This document shows, one piece after another, positions 44,195 to 52,987 of a DNA stretch of 64,000 bases (positions are counted from its first letter, which is position 1; each line of letters starts with the position of its first letter). The translations under genes and the position numbers were made by a program. The notes beneath the pieces were generated by a model. That model was not told the DNA's origin. It made no database searches and was given only the letters and a program-made list of their open reading frames with translations. The stretch is from Paenibacillus paeoniae (lineage in GTDB: Bacteria; Bacillota; Bacilli; Paenibacillales; Paenibacillaceae): contig NZ_QUBQ01000001.1 in NCBI RefSeq assembly GCF_003388735.1, positions 1,674,001 through 1,738,000 on the forward strand. Reading direction: 5' to 3'.

Positions 44195-45088
44195 TTAAAG
44201 GGTTTCAGTAGTCTCGGAAACATTCCTATACTGCAAATAATCTATAAATCGCTTGACTGCGAGCGATGCAGATTCCCTTTCTTTCATTGCAAAACCGATC
44301 TTACGGTAAGCCGGAACTTCGAATTCTTTTGATATAATTCGGTAGGGTATACGCTTCAAAATAAGTTCGGGTAAAATACTGATACCTAAACCACTTTCCA
44401 CCATTGACATGATGGCATAATCGTCCCATGTCGTGAAATGTACCTTTGGTGTGACATGATAATGTTCTAATATTTCCGACACTTCATTTTTCACGCCTCT
44501 TTCCAAGAGCATAAAGGGGTCTTCGCCTAATGCTTGGACAGGAAAACGATCACAATCAGCTAATGAATGATTTTCCGGCAGAATAACAAGAAACTTGTCC
44601 TGCTCTAAAAAGATCGTATCCAGTCTGCTTTGGGTGGGGAGCCTTAGAAAACCACAATCCACACGTCCTTCCAATATCCAGTTTTCAATTTCGGTATAGT
44701 CGCCAAGCAGAAGTTCGTAATCAATGTTCGGATATTCTTTTCGGAATGCTTTGATTATATTTGGAAGCCAATGGGTAGCTACACTTGAAAAAGTCCCAAT
44801 TCGAATTAGTCCTGATTGGAGTCCGTGTAGTTCATCTATTTGAGTTTGCAATTTCTGATATTCATTACAAACTCTTTTGGCGTATGGCAGTACTTTAAGG
44901 CCTTCAGATGTTAGACGTACGCCAGACCGTCCACGCTGAAGCAAGGATATCTTCCAATCTGCTTCTAAATCATTAATCATACGACTGATACCCGATTGTG
45001 AATAGTTTAATGCTTCAGCAGCTTTTGTAAAACTTCCATATTCCACTGTTTTAATTAATGCTAAATATTTCTGAAGATTCTTATCCAC
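44195..45088 (-). CDS. LysR-family regulator
   Basis: The protein has 297 residues from GTG 45088, chosen since TTGGAGGGA lies just upstream and DKNLQKYLALIKTVEYGSFTKAAEALNYSQSG is the usual start of the DNA-binding domain. The effector domain (about 90-290) has the two-lobed periplasmic-binding fold. It is divergent from an EamA exporter gene, which is its likely target, with 187 bases between them. A possible short frame between its stop and the GDPD gene was not accepted. Confidence 0.9.
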   Translation of the reverse strand: MDKNLQKYLALIKTVEYGSFTKAAEALNYSQSGISRMINDLEADWKISLLQRGRSGVRLTSEGLKVLPYAKRVCNEYQKLQTQIDELHGLQSGLIRIGTFSSVATHWLPNIIKAFRKEYPNIDYELLLGDYTEIENWILEGRVDCGFLRLPTQSRLDTIFLEQDKFLVILPENHSLADCDRFPVQALGEDPFMLLERGVKNEVSEILEHYHVTPKVHFTTWDDYAIMSMVESGLGISILPELILKRIPYRIISKEFEVPAYRKIGFAMKERESASLAVKRFIDYLQYRNVSETTETL

Positions 45089-45275
45089 GTCATTTTCCCT
45101 CCAAGATGTATCTGATTTCGTCATGATATACATGATAAACATTCGCTTTTGTGGTGATAAGTCGAATGTTACACTATAACACAGTTGAACTCAAATGTAA
45201 GAATACTAACGTAGGACAGAAGAAACATGGAAGATTTTCAACATCATATTTATAGAAAGCAGGTAGGAGTATTAA

Positions 45276-46157
45276 ATGAAAGGGAAACTATATTTCATTC
45301 TATCCATGATCATTTTCGGAGCAGTAGGTGTGTTTGCAAAATATATCGATATGTCTTCAAGTAAAATTGCATTATTTTTGAGCTTAGTTGGAGCCCTATG
45401 TTTAGTTATCGTATTCGTATGGAAGAGACAAAAAGTATCGTGGTATAGGGTGAAAAGAAATGCAATAGCTTTATTCTTGGCTAGCATTGCTTTGAGTGGC
45501 AATTGGATATTTCTATTTCAGGCATACAAGGAAACAACTATTGCCAATGCGGCATTAAGTTATTATTTTGCGCCTATATTAGTTATTGTTTTGTCACCTT
45601 TTGTACTGAAAGAAAAACTATCACTCAAAAAGGCGATATGTATCATCGTTGCTTTGCTGGGCTTGAGCTTAATATTGCTAAATGGAAAGTTAGAAACAAA
45701 CGGGCATCATCTGCTCGGCATTGGCTATGGACTAGTCGCAGCGGTTTTTTATGCTGCTTTGACTCTTGTCAACAAGTTTATACGAGGCCTGGACGGACTG
45801 GTAATTACGCTGATCCAACTTATCTTATCCATTATAGTGTTAACACCATTGGTGTTGTTAACCGATGGCTTCACTTTCTTTTCAATTACAGGTACTACGG
45901 TCATCTTGATACTTGTGCTAGGGATTGTTCATGGCGGGATTGGTTTTTATTTATTTTTTGCTGGTATGAAAAGTCTTAAAAGCCAAAGCATCGCTGTATT
46001 GAGTTATATCGACCCACTAACTTCACTATTGATTTCAGCCTTTATTGTAGGCGAGAGTATGACTGTTCAACAGGTTATCGGCGCCAGCTTACTATTGGGC
46101 TCCATTTGGATAGGCGAAACTGGAGGAATGAAGAGAAGGGAAGTAACAATCCCTTAG
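45276..46157 (+). CDS. EamA/DMT-family membrane transporter
   Basis: The 293-residue protein has ten helices in two EamA repeats. The first repeat ends ANAALSYYFAPILVIVLSPFVLKEKLS and the second SIAVLSYIDPLTSLLISAFIVGESMT, the conserved end-of-repeat motif. Members export amino acids, nucleosides or other metabolites. GCAGGTAGGAG precedes ATG 45276. The divergent LysR gene probably regulates it. Confidence 0.9.
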   Translation: MKGKLYFILSMIIFGAVGVFAKYIDMSSSKIALFLSLVGALCLVIVFVWKRQKVSWYRVKRNAIALFLASIALSGNWIFLFQAYKETTIANAALSYYFAPILVIVLSPFVLKEKLSLKKAICIIVALLGLSLILLNGKLETNGHHLLGIGYGLVAAVFYAALTLVNKFIRGLDGLVITLIQLILSIIVLTPLVLLTDGFTFFSITGTTVILILVLGIVHGGIGFYLFFAGMKSLKSQSIAVLSYIDPLTSLLISAFIVGESMTVQQVIGASLLLGSIWIGETGGMKRREVTIP

Positions 46158-46377
46158 AAGGATCAAGTCAGCTTAACAAAATAGTAATTGATAAAAATAG
46201 GCTATAATCTAGCTTTCATTGGGTGTTAATAGCAAGATGACTAGCCAGCTACATATAGACAACAAAGGAGTTAAAATTTGGTTATAATCAAACTTTCCTT
46301 GGATTTCTCCCAAAGGGTTATGTCACATTATAGAAGTGGAATTGTATGTCAACTTTTTCCCGCGAGAGGAGATTTTA

Positions 46378-46503
46378 ATGACTGCTTATATGGTGTTTCA
46401 GGATGATAGACAGAGGTATCTCATGGATAAACGGGTGTGGCAAACGTCGATTTCAATGAGAAATAAGGACAAAATGGAGGATAATATTATTGAACAACCA
46501 TGA
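46378..46503 (+). CDS. possible 41-residue upstream ORF of the APH-like gene
   Basis: ATG 46378 follows GAGAGGAG and opens 41 codons (MTAYMVFQDDRQRYLMDKR and onward) whose stop overlaps the first codons of the phosphotransferase-like gene. The overlap and ribosome site suggest a translated leader or coupled small gene. No homologue is recognised and it could be a relic. Confidence 0.35.
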   Translation: MTAYMVFQDDRQRYLMDKRVWQTSISMRNKDKMEDNIIEQP

Positions 46504-47506
46504 TGAAAGATTTGTAAAGAACGAAATACTGGAGCTAGTCTTGAGTAAAATGCTCGACAAAACGATAATTCGTGCAGATTATCAGCTCAAAGAGTTGCAA
46601 GGCGGAACAGTAGGAAATGTTAAGCTTGTAACTGGCATGGTTGAGACTTCCGATGGTGAGAGTCTGCCGTATAAGGTAGTTTGGAAAACACAGGAAAAAT
46701 TTGAGCGATATGGTGATCCGGATGCATGGCGAAGGGAATACGACCTCTATGCATCTGATTTCAAAAAGGTTTTTAGTGATTCGTTCCGTTCTCCGGAGTG
46801 TTATCACGCCGAAGTAAATGAAGATGAGATTCAATTATGGGTCGAATATATTGATGGGGTATCAGGCTTAAGTCTGACCTTGGAAATGTATGAACATATA
46901 GCCTTGGAATTGGGGAGATTTCAAGGCAAGTTGTACACGGAGCGACCAAATGTGTTAAAGAGTCTGTCCAATTTAAGCAAAGTTGAGTATATGAAAAACT
47001 ACTACCTGCGGTATAGATCATGGGATGTTGTGTATGATTATATACGCTCCGGTGATTGCGAAATTCCGAAGCATCTTTGTAAAATGCTTATAGACATAGA
47101 TAACCATGCGGACGAAATTTTTAGTCGAATTGAAAAGCTGCCCATTGTGCTTTGCCACAGAGATTTTTGGGTGGCAAACATATTCTATTCGGATAGTAAA
47201 GTCGCACTTATCGACTGGGATACCGCCGGATGGGGATATATGGGCGAGGACATTGCGAGTTTAATCGCTGACGAACCGAACATCTGTCATATGGTCGAAT
47301 ACTACCAAAAATGCATTCCTGCGTATTACAGGGGTTTTTCGGAAAATACGGATGTGTCCCATATTTCCGATCCCTGTATCTATGAACTAATTCTTGTTAT
47401 GTTCGGATACCGATTTGTGGAGTGGATTAAGTTCGCTGAGTCGCCTGAAGATAAATTAAAGCACCTTAATACGTTGCAAAAAATCTATGAGATCAAAAAT
47501 ATGTAG
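46490..47506 (+). CDS. aminoglycoside-phosphotransferase-fold kinase
   Basis: The 338-residue protein has the APH/choline kinase core: catalytic loop LCHRDFWVANIFYSD (about 219-233) and metal-binding IDWDTAGWGYMGEDIA (about 239-254). The N-lobe has GGTVGNVKLVTG and a Lys in YKVVWKTQEK. The family phosphorylates aminoglycosides, choline, homoserine or other hydroxyl substrates, so drug resistance should not be assumed. TTG 46490 lies ten bases after GGAGG. A terminator follows after about 60 bases. Confidence 0.85.
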   Translation: MNNHDERFVKNEILELVLSKMLDKTIIRADYQLKELQGGTVGNVKLVTGMVETSDGESLPYKVVWKTQEKFERYGDPDAWRREYDLYASDFKKVFSDSFRSPECYHAEVNEDEIQLWVEYIDGVSGLSLTLEMYEHIALELGRFQGKLYTERPNVLKSLSNLSKVEYMKNYYLRYRSWDVVYDYIRSGDCEIPKHLCKMLIDIDNHADEIFSRIEKLPIVLCHRDFWVANIFYSDSKVALIDWDTAGWGYMGEDIASLIADEPNICHMVEYYQKCIPAYYRGFSENTDVSHISDPCIYELILVMFGYRFVEWIKFAESPEDKLKHLNTLQKIYEIKNM

Positions 47507-47569
47507 ATTAATCTAACCTTAAATGATCAGTTAGAGACGAATTTCTCTCCTCCATTTCCACCATGGAAA

Positions 47570-47596
47570 AGCCAGGCCTTGCGAGGTCTGGTTTTT
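47570..47596 (+). terminator. terminator after the APH-like gene
   Basis: GCCAGGCCT pairs with AGGTCTGG (with wobble) around TGCG, followed by TTTTT. Confidence 0.75.
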
Positions 47597-47661
47597 GTAT
47601 AGTGCCGGTCTAATGAGATCTAAAAGTGAAAGTTAGTTTAATTTTTATATATATATAGATG

Positions 47662-47681
47662 TATATACGCCATCGTATATA
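47662..47681 (+). promoter_or_regulatory. ArsR-type palindromic operator
   Basis: A perfect inverted repeat TATATACG-CCAT-CGTATATA lies just before the broken ArsR gene, in a very AT-rich tract, as expected for an autorepression site. Confidence 0.6.
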
Positions 47682-47704
47682 TTAAGGTCATGAGATCAGC
47701 AAAT

Positions 47705-47985
47705 ATGCAGTTAACATTACTTACTCTTGCCGAACTCAATCGATTCAACTAATCGTCCAAGCCCTACGTATTAGCCAGCCGCACGTATCCCGTCATTTGC
47801 GCATCTTGAGCGAAGCCGGGATGGTACGCTCACGCAGCAAAGCTCAGCTGCGAATATACAGCCTCGAAGCCGGGCCGTTCCAGGAGCTGGATGAATGGTT
47901 TGATTCCTTCAGCATTTTATGGGAAGAGCGTCTCGACAATTTTGAGGAGTATATGCTTGTTCACAAGAAGAAGGGGGATCAATGA
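47705..47985 (+). pseudogene. ArsR-family regulator, frameshifted and internally deleted
   Basis: The ATG frame at 47705 gives MQLTLLTLAELNR and then stops. Shifting by one base continues as IQLIVQ and directly into ALRISQPHVSRHLRILSEAGMVRSR, the recognition helix and wing of an ArsR protein, then runs to TGA 47983-47985. One base is missing near 47745, and about 14 residues that normally link LIV to the recognition helix are deleted. The C-terminal part with WFDSFSILWEERLDNFEEYM looks normal. A further short frame after the stop may be the end of a partner gene. Confidence 0.75.
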
Positions 47986-48349
47986 CAGGAATCAACAGTT
48001 TTATCGCGAGCTACATGATGAATTACCGCTAGAGTTAGTTTGAAGGGATTGTTATGAGGCTTGAGTTTGTATTTAATTGTAGGAAGTCAAGAATAGGGGT
48101 CTATTAAAAACCGCGTAGATGCGGTTTTTTTGTTATATCCAATTCCGATTTTAATCAATGCATTACTCATTTCAACGCATCTATCAGTTGATTCATCCGA
48201 ATGTTGCGAGAGTGGGTAGGTCTAAGGTCATGAATTATTTTGAAATACAAAGGTTTATATTCCTTTATTGCATAAGAAAATTCCTTTACAATAGGAGTAG
48301 CTAGGTATTTTGTGCTAGAATTTTAGAAAAAATATGATGAGGAGAAATA
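47986..48349 (+). other. gene-free stretch with terminator
   Basis: The only clear element is a terminator at 48106-48131 (AAAAACCGC / GCGGTTTTTTT around GTAGAT). A short frame ending RELHDELPLELV near 48040 may be the tail of a gene once downstream of the ArsR relic. A GAGGAG site at 48338 belongs to the next relic. Confidence 0.45.
48106..48131 (+). terminator. terminator downstream of the ArsR relic
   Basis: AAAAACCGC and GCGGTTTTTTT form a compact stem-loop with T run. Confidence 0.8.
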
Positions 48350-48996
48350 ATGAAACAATTGTATAAGTACTTTAGCATTATGAGGGTCATTTCATTTATA
48401 GGTTTTAATATACTTATTCTTGTAAAACAACCAGATAGACCTCCTGCACAAAATGGTGTTCTTGATTTAAGAGAAGGTAGGTTTCCTGAGAAAGGTTTGG
48501 TTCCCTTATCGAGGGAATGATTGTTCTACCAGCAAATTGGAATAGAGGAAAGAGTATTTCGTACTGTATTGCCTCTTTTGAACTTGGGGCTATTGCTGTA
48601 TTTATAGCACTTGCATTGCTTTTTTGTTCATTCAATTGAGAGTTTCAAGAAACGATTGGAATTATCTATCTCTATTCTTTATTAGCATTGCATTAACGAT
48701 GGCAAGTCAAGGTTCTCTTTTCTTTCGTTTTTATGATGATTATAGGGTTATCACCAATATCATTCATGAGCAGCTTCATCCCCGTTTGGCTAAGTGCTTT
48801 TATATCTATATATAGTTACGTGCTCGTTATGATGTTGCAATCACTTAATCAATTCTTCCTCTTTAATAAAAAGTCTTTAGAGCTTTCTTCAAAGTTAAAG
48901 CAAGTTAACTTGTCAAAGAATCAGTTTATGGCTAGCATAATTCTTGATTCTCGACTAAAGTCTGACGACAGGCTGACAACAACGTTAGCACAATAA
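48350..48996 (+). pseudogene. degraded 7TM-DISM sensor kinase gene
   Basis: ATG 48350 behind GAGGAG starts a frame with a membrane helix then GVLDLREGRFPEKGLVPLS, the usual opening of the 7TMR-DISM extracellular domain, and stops at 48520. Later frames give membrane-helix stretches (IASFELGAIAVFIALALLF; NYLSLFFISIALTMASQG) and finally LSSKLKQVNLSKNQFMAS, matching the coiled coil and start of a kinase dimerisation domain in place of KDEFLANTSHELRTP. Thus a multi-kilobase sensor kinase gene has shrunk to about 650 bases with several shifts. The family call is from pattern only. Confidence 0.55.
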
Positions 48997-49020
48997 ATCA
49001 AGGACGGTGTTTTAGTAATT

Positions 49021-50544
49021 ATGCAAATGCAAGACAAGAAAAACAGTTTGATGCTATGGCTCTCTACGGCGGCAGTTGGATTAAATATTATTATTTTTTC
49101 TATTACTAAGTTATTTAATCCCTTTCATCATATGATCTCTCATGGATCTGGTTTTGAGATGACAACAGCACTTTACTATGGTCAACTTCTACTTTTTTTG
49201 CTTCCTTTCATGACATTATGTACTGCATTTATGCTGTACATGAGGAAAAAAGGGGATGCATTAATCCCGTTATTTAATACACTAACTTTAACACTTTCGA
49301 GTTTTTCAATTATTAGTGGAAGTGGTGGGAGTGTTGAATTTCATTTTTCAATCTTCATGGTTCTGGCTGCAGCTGCCTATTATGATCGAATAAAACTGAT
49401 CGTAATTATGACTGTATTATTTGCAATTCAGCATTTCGTAGGATTCATTTGGTTGCCGGAGCTTGTTTTTGGTACCACACAATACTCTTTTCTAATGGTA
49501 TCTTTACATGCTGTGTTTTTATTACTAACTTCAGGTGCAACGATATGGCAGATTCACTCCAAACAAAAAATCACATCTCAACTTGAGACCGAGAAGAACG
49601 AAAGAGACGACAAGATAGCTGCTTTATTGCAAGAAGTTCATGGTTTATCAAAGCAGATTGGTCACACTACCAAAACAGTTTTACGTTCATCCAGTCTCGC
49701 TGTAAGTAGTAATAAAGAGGTACGTAATGTTAGTGAAGAAATTACAGGTGGTTTAGGTTCTCAGAATATATCGATTCAGTTCATAGAACATAAATTACGA
49801 GATATTAATCTCGCTGTTCAACATTCACTTGATTCTTCATCAAAGATGAAAGAGGGAGCGAAAATAACAGAAAAAGGTGTTCTATCGAGTCATATAACGA
49901 TGGTAACAATGGGCGAATTTATTCAGATGACATCGCAGGCGATAAAGGACGTAGCAGATATGATGGTTGTTTTAAAAAATTCTTTAGGGTCAACTGAAGA
50001 AATGGTAGAGAAAATTCAAAAATTGGCCGACAGTACGAATTTGCTCGCACTTAATGCTTCTATTGAAGCGGCAAGAGCAGGGGAGCAAGGAAAAGGATTT
50101 TCAGTTGTTGCAGGTGAAGTACGCAATCTAGCCATACAAAGTCGAGAAACAGCCATTAACATTAAAGATACGTTGACTGCTATAAGGAAGGAGAGTGACA
50201 TGACTTTTAGTAAAGTTGAAAGTGGACAACTGGTGGTATATCAATCAATGGCCCATTTGGACACGCTATCTAATGAATTTGAAGGGATGAAATTAACATT
50301 GGATGAACTTTTAAGATATATCGATAACATGAATGAAAGAATGGAAGGCATCGAAGAGGGGACAACTGGTGTAACGACAGAAATTTTAGAGATTTCAGCA
50401 GTGATAGAACAAGGCATAGCTTCTATGGAGCAGCTTACAGTGATTTGCGGACAGCAGATAAGTGAATCTGAGAAAGTGGATCAAGAAATTAGAGTTTTAA
50501 CTGAGTTATCAAACAAACTGCAGCAACGTTTTAGTTCATACTAA
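49021..50544 (+). CDS. membrane methyl-accepting-type signalling protein
   Basis: The 507-residue protein has six helices in the N-terminal 180 residues, no large extracellular domain and no clear HAMP, then a coiled-coil signalling domain. The cytoplasmic tip is [29 protein letters not shown] (near residues 340-370), which binds CheA and CheW. The N-terminal module resembles integral-membrane sensor domains found ahead of kinases and cyclases. The ribosome site is weak (AAGGAC about 15 bases upstream), so expression may be low or another start used. It follows a kinase relic directly. Confidence 0.87.
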   Translation: MQMQDKKNSLMLWLSTAAVGLNIIIFSITKLFNPFHHMISHGSGFEMTTALYYGQLLLFLLPFMTLCTAFMLYMRKKGDALIPLFNTLTLTLSSFSIISGSGGSVEFHFSIFMVLAAAAYYDRIKLIVIMTVLFAIQHFVGFIWLPELVFGTTQYSFLMVSLHAVFLLLTSGATIWQIHSKQKITSQLETEKNERDDKIAALLQEVHGLSKQIGHTTKTVLRSSSLAVSSNKEVRNVSEEITGGLGSQNISIQFIEHKLRDINLAVQHSLDSSSKMKEGAKITEKGVLSSHITMVTMGEFIQMTSQAIKDVADMMVVLKNSLGSTEEMVEKIQKLADSTNLLALNASIEAARAGEQGKGFSVVAGEVRNLAIQSRETAINIKDTLTAIRKESDMTFSKVESGQLVVYQSMAHLDTLSNEFEGMKLTLDELLRYIDNMNERMEGIEEGTTGVTTEILEISAVIEQGIASMEQLTVICGQQISESEKVDQEIRVLTELSNKLQQRFSSY

Positions 50545-50915
50545 TGTAGAAATTGATAGTAATAGATCTAAGTTTACCTGTTATAATTCCACACAGAATA
50601 TCTCCGTAACAACACACGCGAGGTCACTGCTTACGCTGCAGTAGATTCCAGAATCGTAGCGGAGATGCTCTCTATTAACAGTCAATTTCACGGAGCGATC
50701 AGCACCGCTGAAAGCAGCAAGGCAGGCATTACAGTAAAAGTAAAGTCTGTTATAATCAATTTAATCAAAAAATTCCCAACCCATTTAATGGATGGTTAAT
50801 CTATTTCTAAATAAAATTACCACATATGCTTATCTATCATAAGCTTCTGTCTAGTCTAGATTTGAAGTTTTAAGTGTATTTATAGGCTGTAATAATAGGG
50901 AGGGGGTATCTATCG
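50545..50915 (+). other. gene-free stretch with an unexplained open frame
   Basis: Between about 50606 and 50802 one frame is open for 65 codons without a start. It begins YLRNNTREVTAYAAVDSR and ends PTHLMDG. It does not match a family I know and is probably part of an eroded gene. Confidence 0.3.
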
Positions 50916-51017
50916 TTGATTCTAATTTTAATCTTGGGTTTCACGTTTATTATCTTGTATCTTAGAGAGATACATCTATCTTTAAAGAATATAGAAAAGA
51001 AAATTACTGAAAAATAA
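50916..51017 (+). CDS. 33-residue membrane peptide
   Basis: TTG 50916 follows a strong GGGAGGGGG site nine bases upstream. The product is a single hydrophobic helix (MILILILGFTFIILYL) followed by a charged amphipathic tail rich in Lys and Glu. Such one-helix peptides can be regulators of membrane partners or type I toxin components. No antisense RNA or partner is evident. It may be a true small gene given the ribosome site. Confidence 0.45.
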   Translation: MILILILGFTFIILYLREIHLSLKNIEKKITEK

Positions 51018-51036
51018 CTCCTTGCAAAGTGACTTT

Positions 51037-51153
51037 ATGATAACTTTTGATATACTAGACGGGAAATTTAGCTATCGTGTTGGGGCAATAATCATTGATT
51101 CTAATGAGATTTTAATGGAAAAAGATGAAAAAAGCCTCGTCTTAAACTTGTGA
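51037..51153 (+). pseudogene. N-terminal fragment of a Nudix hydrolase gene
   Basis: ATG 51037 opens 38 codons. MITFDILDGKFSYRVGAIII and then ILMEKDE match the first two strands of a Nudix family common in Bacilli; the frame stops before the Nudix box. The rest of the gene is absent, so this is a truncated relic. Confidence 0.65.
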
Positions 51154-51217
51154 ATTAAAGTATTTCTTTACTTCATATGAGGGTGCTGATTATCACGAGA
51201 TTTCTTTTTTTCCCTGG

Positions 51218-51238
51218 AGCCGCCATTGGCGGCTTTTT
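51218..51238 (+). terminator. terminator-like hairpin after the Nudix relic
   Basis: AGCCGCC and GGCGGCT enclose ATT, followed by TTTTC. Confidence 0.75.
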
Positions 51239-51364
51239 CATATCTATTTTTATTAACCCTAAAAAGGCATATAGTGTATAACACGTAAACCAGGACAATT
51301 GTCTTGGTTATTTGTTTGAGTACGACTAGTATGGAGGGCACTGCGCGTTCATTCGTCCATACTC

Positions 51365-52327
51365 TTAGAACGTAATTACCACATTCCCTCTTTTGCGTTC
51401 CGTATCCACGTAGGCGTGCGCTTCCGGAACTTGCTCCAGCGTGTATTCGCGATCGATGTTCGCGCGGAGCTTCCCGTCGTTGTAGAGCTCGGTTATATAT
51501 TGGAGGTTAGCCTTGGTCTGCATGAGGCCGGCTGTTGCGAATTTGGCTTTGCGGCCTCTCGACAAGAAGGAGAGGAGGACCGCGAACAAAATCGACAGGG
51601 ACGGTACGGTGGAGAGGTAGATGCCGTTGCCGGAGAGCAATCCCTTACATTCACGGTATGTCCGCTTCCCGACCGCGTCGAAGATCACGTCGTACGTGTT
51701 GTCATGTCGTGCAAAATCTTCCTTGGTGTAATCGATGACGGCATCGGCACCGTTCGCTAGCAGCAGCTCGGCGTTCGCTCCGCTGCATACGCCGATTACT
51801 TCGGCACCGAACGCTTTCGCGAGCTGTACGGCCGCCAGTCCGACGGCACCAGAGGCGCCATTGACCAGCACCTTCTGGCCAGATTTCAGCCTGGCTTTGT
51901 CGCGAAGGAAGGTCAGCGCCGTGGGGGTACCGTCACAGATCGCGGCGGCTTCCGCGAACGTCATGCCGTCTGGCATGACCGCAAGCGGCTTGGATTCCGG
52001 CAGACATTTGTATTCGGCATGGGCGCCGGAAGTAGCCGCGCTAATGCCGAATACGCGATCCCCGTCGCGAAACTGCTTAACGTGGCTGCCGACAGCGTCG
52101 ACTACTCCTGCAAGCTCCGTGCCCAGGATGGGCTGCCTGGGTTTCTTCAGACCATAGATGAGCCTCACGATGAGGGGGTCTCCCTTGCGAAAGGCACAAT
52201 GCGCCGGCCCCACGGTAGTCGCCGCTAAACGAATGCGAACTTCGTCATTCCCGGGCTCCGGCATCTCGACATCTTCCAGCCGCAGGACGTTCGGAGAGCC
52301 GTATTGTGTGCAAATGATTGCTTTCAT
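51365..52327 (-). CDS. zinc-independent MDR-family quinone/alcohol oxidoreductase
   Basis: The 320-residue NAD(P)H oxidoreductase has the GroES-like start MKAIICTQYGSPNVLRLEDV, ILGTELAGVVDAVG and the Rossmann motif VLVNGASGAVGLAAVQLAK. The zinc cysteines of true alcohol dehydrogenases are absent, so it fits the quinone oxidoreductase branch. Base composition is visibly more GC-rich than its neighbours, with runs of G/C third positions, which suggests acquisition from another source. It is transcribed leftwards from a promoter with an inverted repeat. Confidence 0.88.
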   Translation of the reverse strand: MKAIICTQYGSPNVLRLEDVEMPEPGNDEVRIRLAATTVGPAHCAFRKGDPLIVRLIYGLKKPRQPILGTELAGVVDAVGSHVKQFRDGDRVFGISAATSGAHAEYKCLPESKPLAVMPDGMTFAEAAAICDGTPTALTFLRDKARLKSGQKVLVNGASGAVGLAAVQLAKAFGAEVIGVCSGANAELLLANGADAVIDYTKEDFARHDNTYDVIFDAVGKRTYRECKGLLSGNGIYLSTVPSLSILFAVLLSFLSRGRKAKFATAGLMQTKANLQYITELYNDGKLRANIDREYTLEQVPEAHAYVDTERKRGNVVITF

Positions 52328-52468
52328 TCTTATTCCTCCTTGAAATAAAAAACTTCCTCAAGCAGACCGCCGAAAGTACGTGTAACGATAGCTCCAGTGA
52401 CGCCGAATAATTGCCCTTCTCGATGGTGACGATGATTTGCTGTGTAATGAGTAAAGTTTGATATACAC

Positions 52469-52497
52469 AATGTAAAATACACCATACATTAAGTCAA
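52469..52497 (-). promoter_or_regulatory. promoter with AATGTA/TACATT inverted repeat
   Basis: Read leftwards, TTGACT (52492-52497) and TACATT (52469-52474) have a 17-base spacer. AATGTA within the spacer and TACATT at the -10 form an inverted repeat, with GTGTA repeats around, suggesting binding of a repressor. Confidence 0.6.
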
Positions 52498-52880
52498 GTG
52501 TAATTTACCTAAATTGAAACACGGTAGAACGACTGAGAGGGTATAGTTGCTAAACTTGACTTTGTCGAGCAAAATCAGGACTCAACATTAATTAGTTAAA
52601 TGTTTCGCTGTTTCTAGGAAAAGGCGTTGAGATTGTGGTATGGAGGTGAAAAATTGGTAGTTGAAACACATGATAAAGGGAGATATCAGGTGGTCGTGTG
52701 AGATGTGGGGAAACTGCAAGAGAAGAAATTTTACAAGAAATTTTAACTGTCATAGAGCAACTAGATCCCCATAACTTCGTTCGTTCATCCATTGGCGTTT
52801 CGGTTGTATTCATTATGAAAGCAACCTAGATGGGCGATGGGTCTCCAAAAGAGCTTGATCTGCGCCTTAATATTAGACTT

Positions 52881-52911
52881 AAAAAGCACTCAGTAATAAT
52901 GAGTGCTTTTT
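52881..52911. terminator. bidirectional terminator
   Basis: AAAAAGCACTCA and TGAGTGCTTTTT form a stem around a short A/T loop, with T runs on either side. It can end the leftward FAD-oxidoreductase transcript. Confidence 0.8.
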
Positions 52912-52987
52912 GGCAGTTTCAGTAATTAGCCAAAGTCATGGCAATAGGTATGAATGATGTATCTGAACTTCATAGTCTTTATCTGGA

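Larger units (their letters stand above)
52328..52987. other. gene-free stretch between two leftward oxidoreductase genes
   Basis: It contains the promoter and operator-like repeat at 52469-52497 and a terminator at 52881-52911. On the plus strand a frame near 52695-52829 translates EEILQEILTVIEQLDPHN and ends FIMKAT, without start codon or recognised family, and may be a relic. Confidence 0.4.

Noticed and set aside
44032..44223. 63-codon leftward frame with a hydrophobic C-terminus overlapping the GDPD gene start by ATGA
   Set aside because: The GDPD gene has a much better start at 43999 with AAAGGAG, and this frame has no ribosome site and overlaps the LysR end, so the apparent coupling is probably chance.
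45503..45979. 158-codon frame inside the EamA transporter gene
   Set aside because: It is an out-of-frame shadow of a clear ten-helix transporter with conserved repeats.
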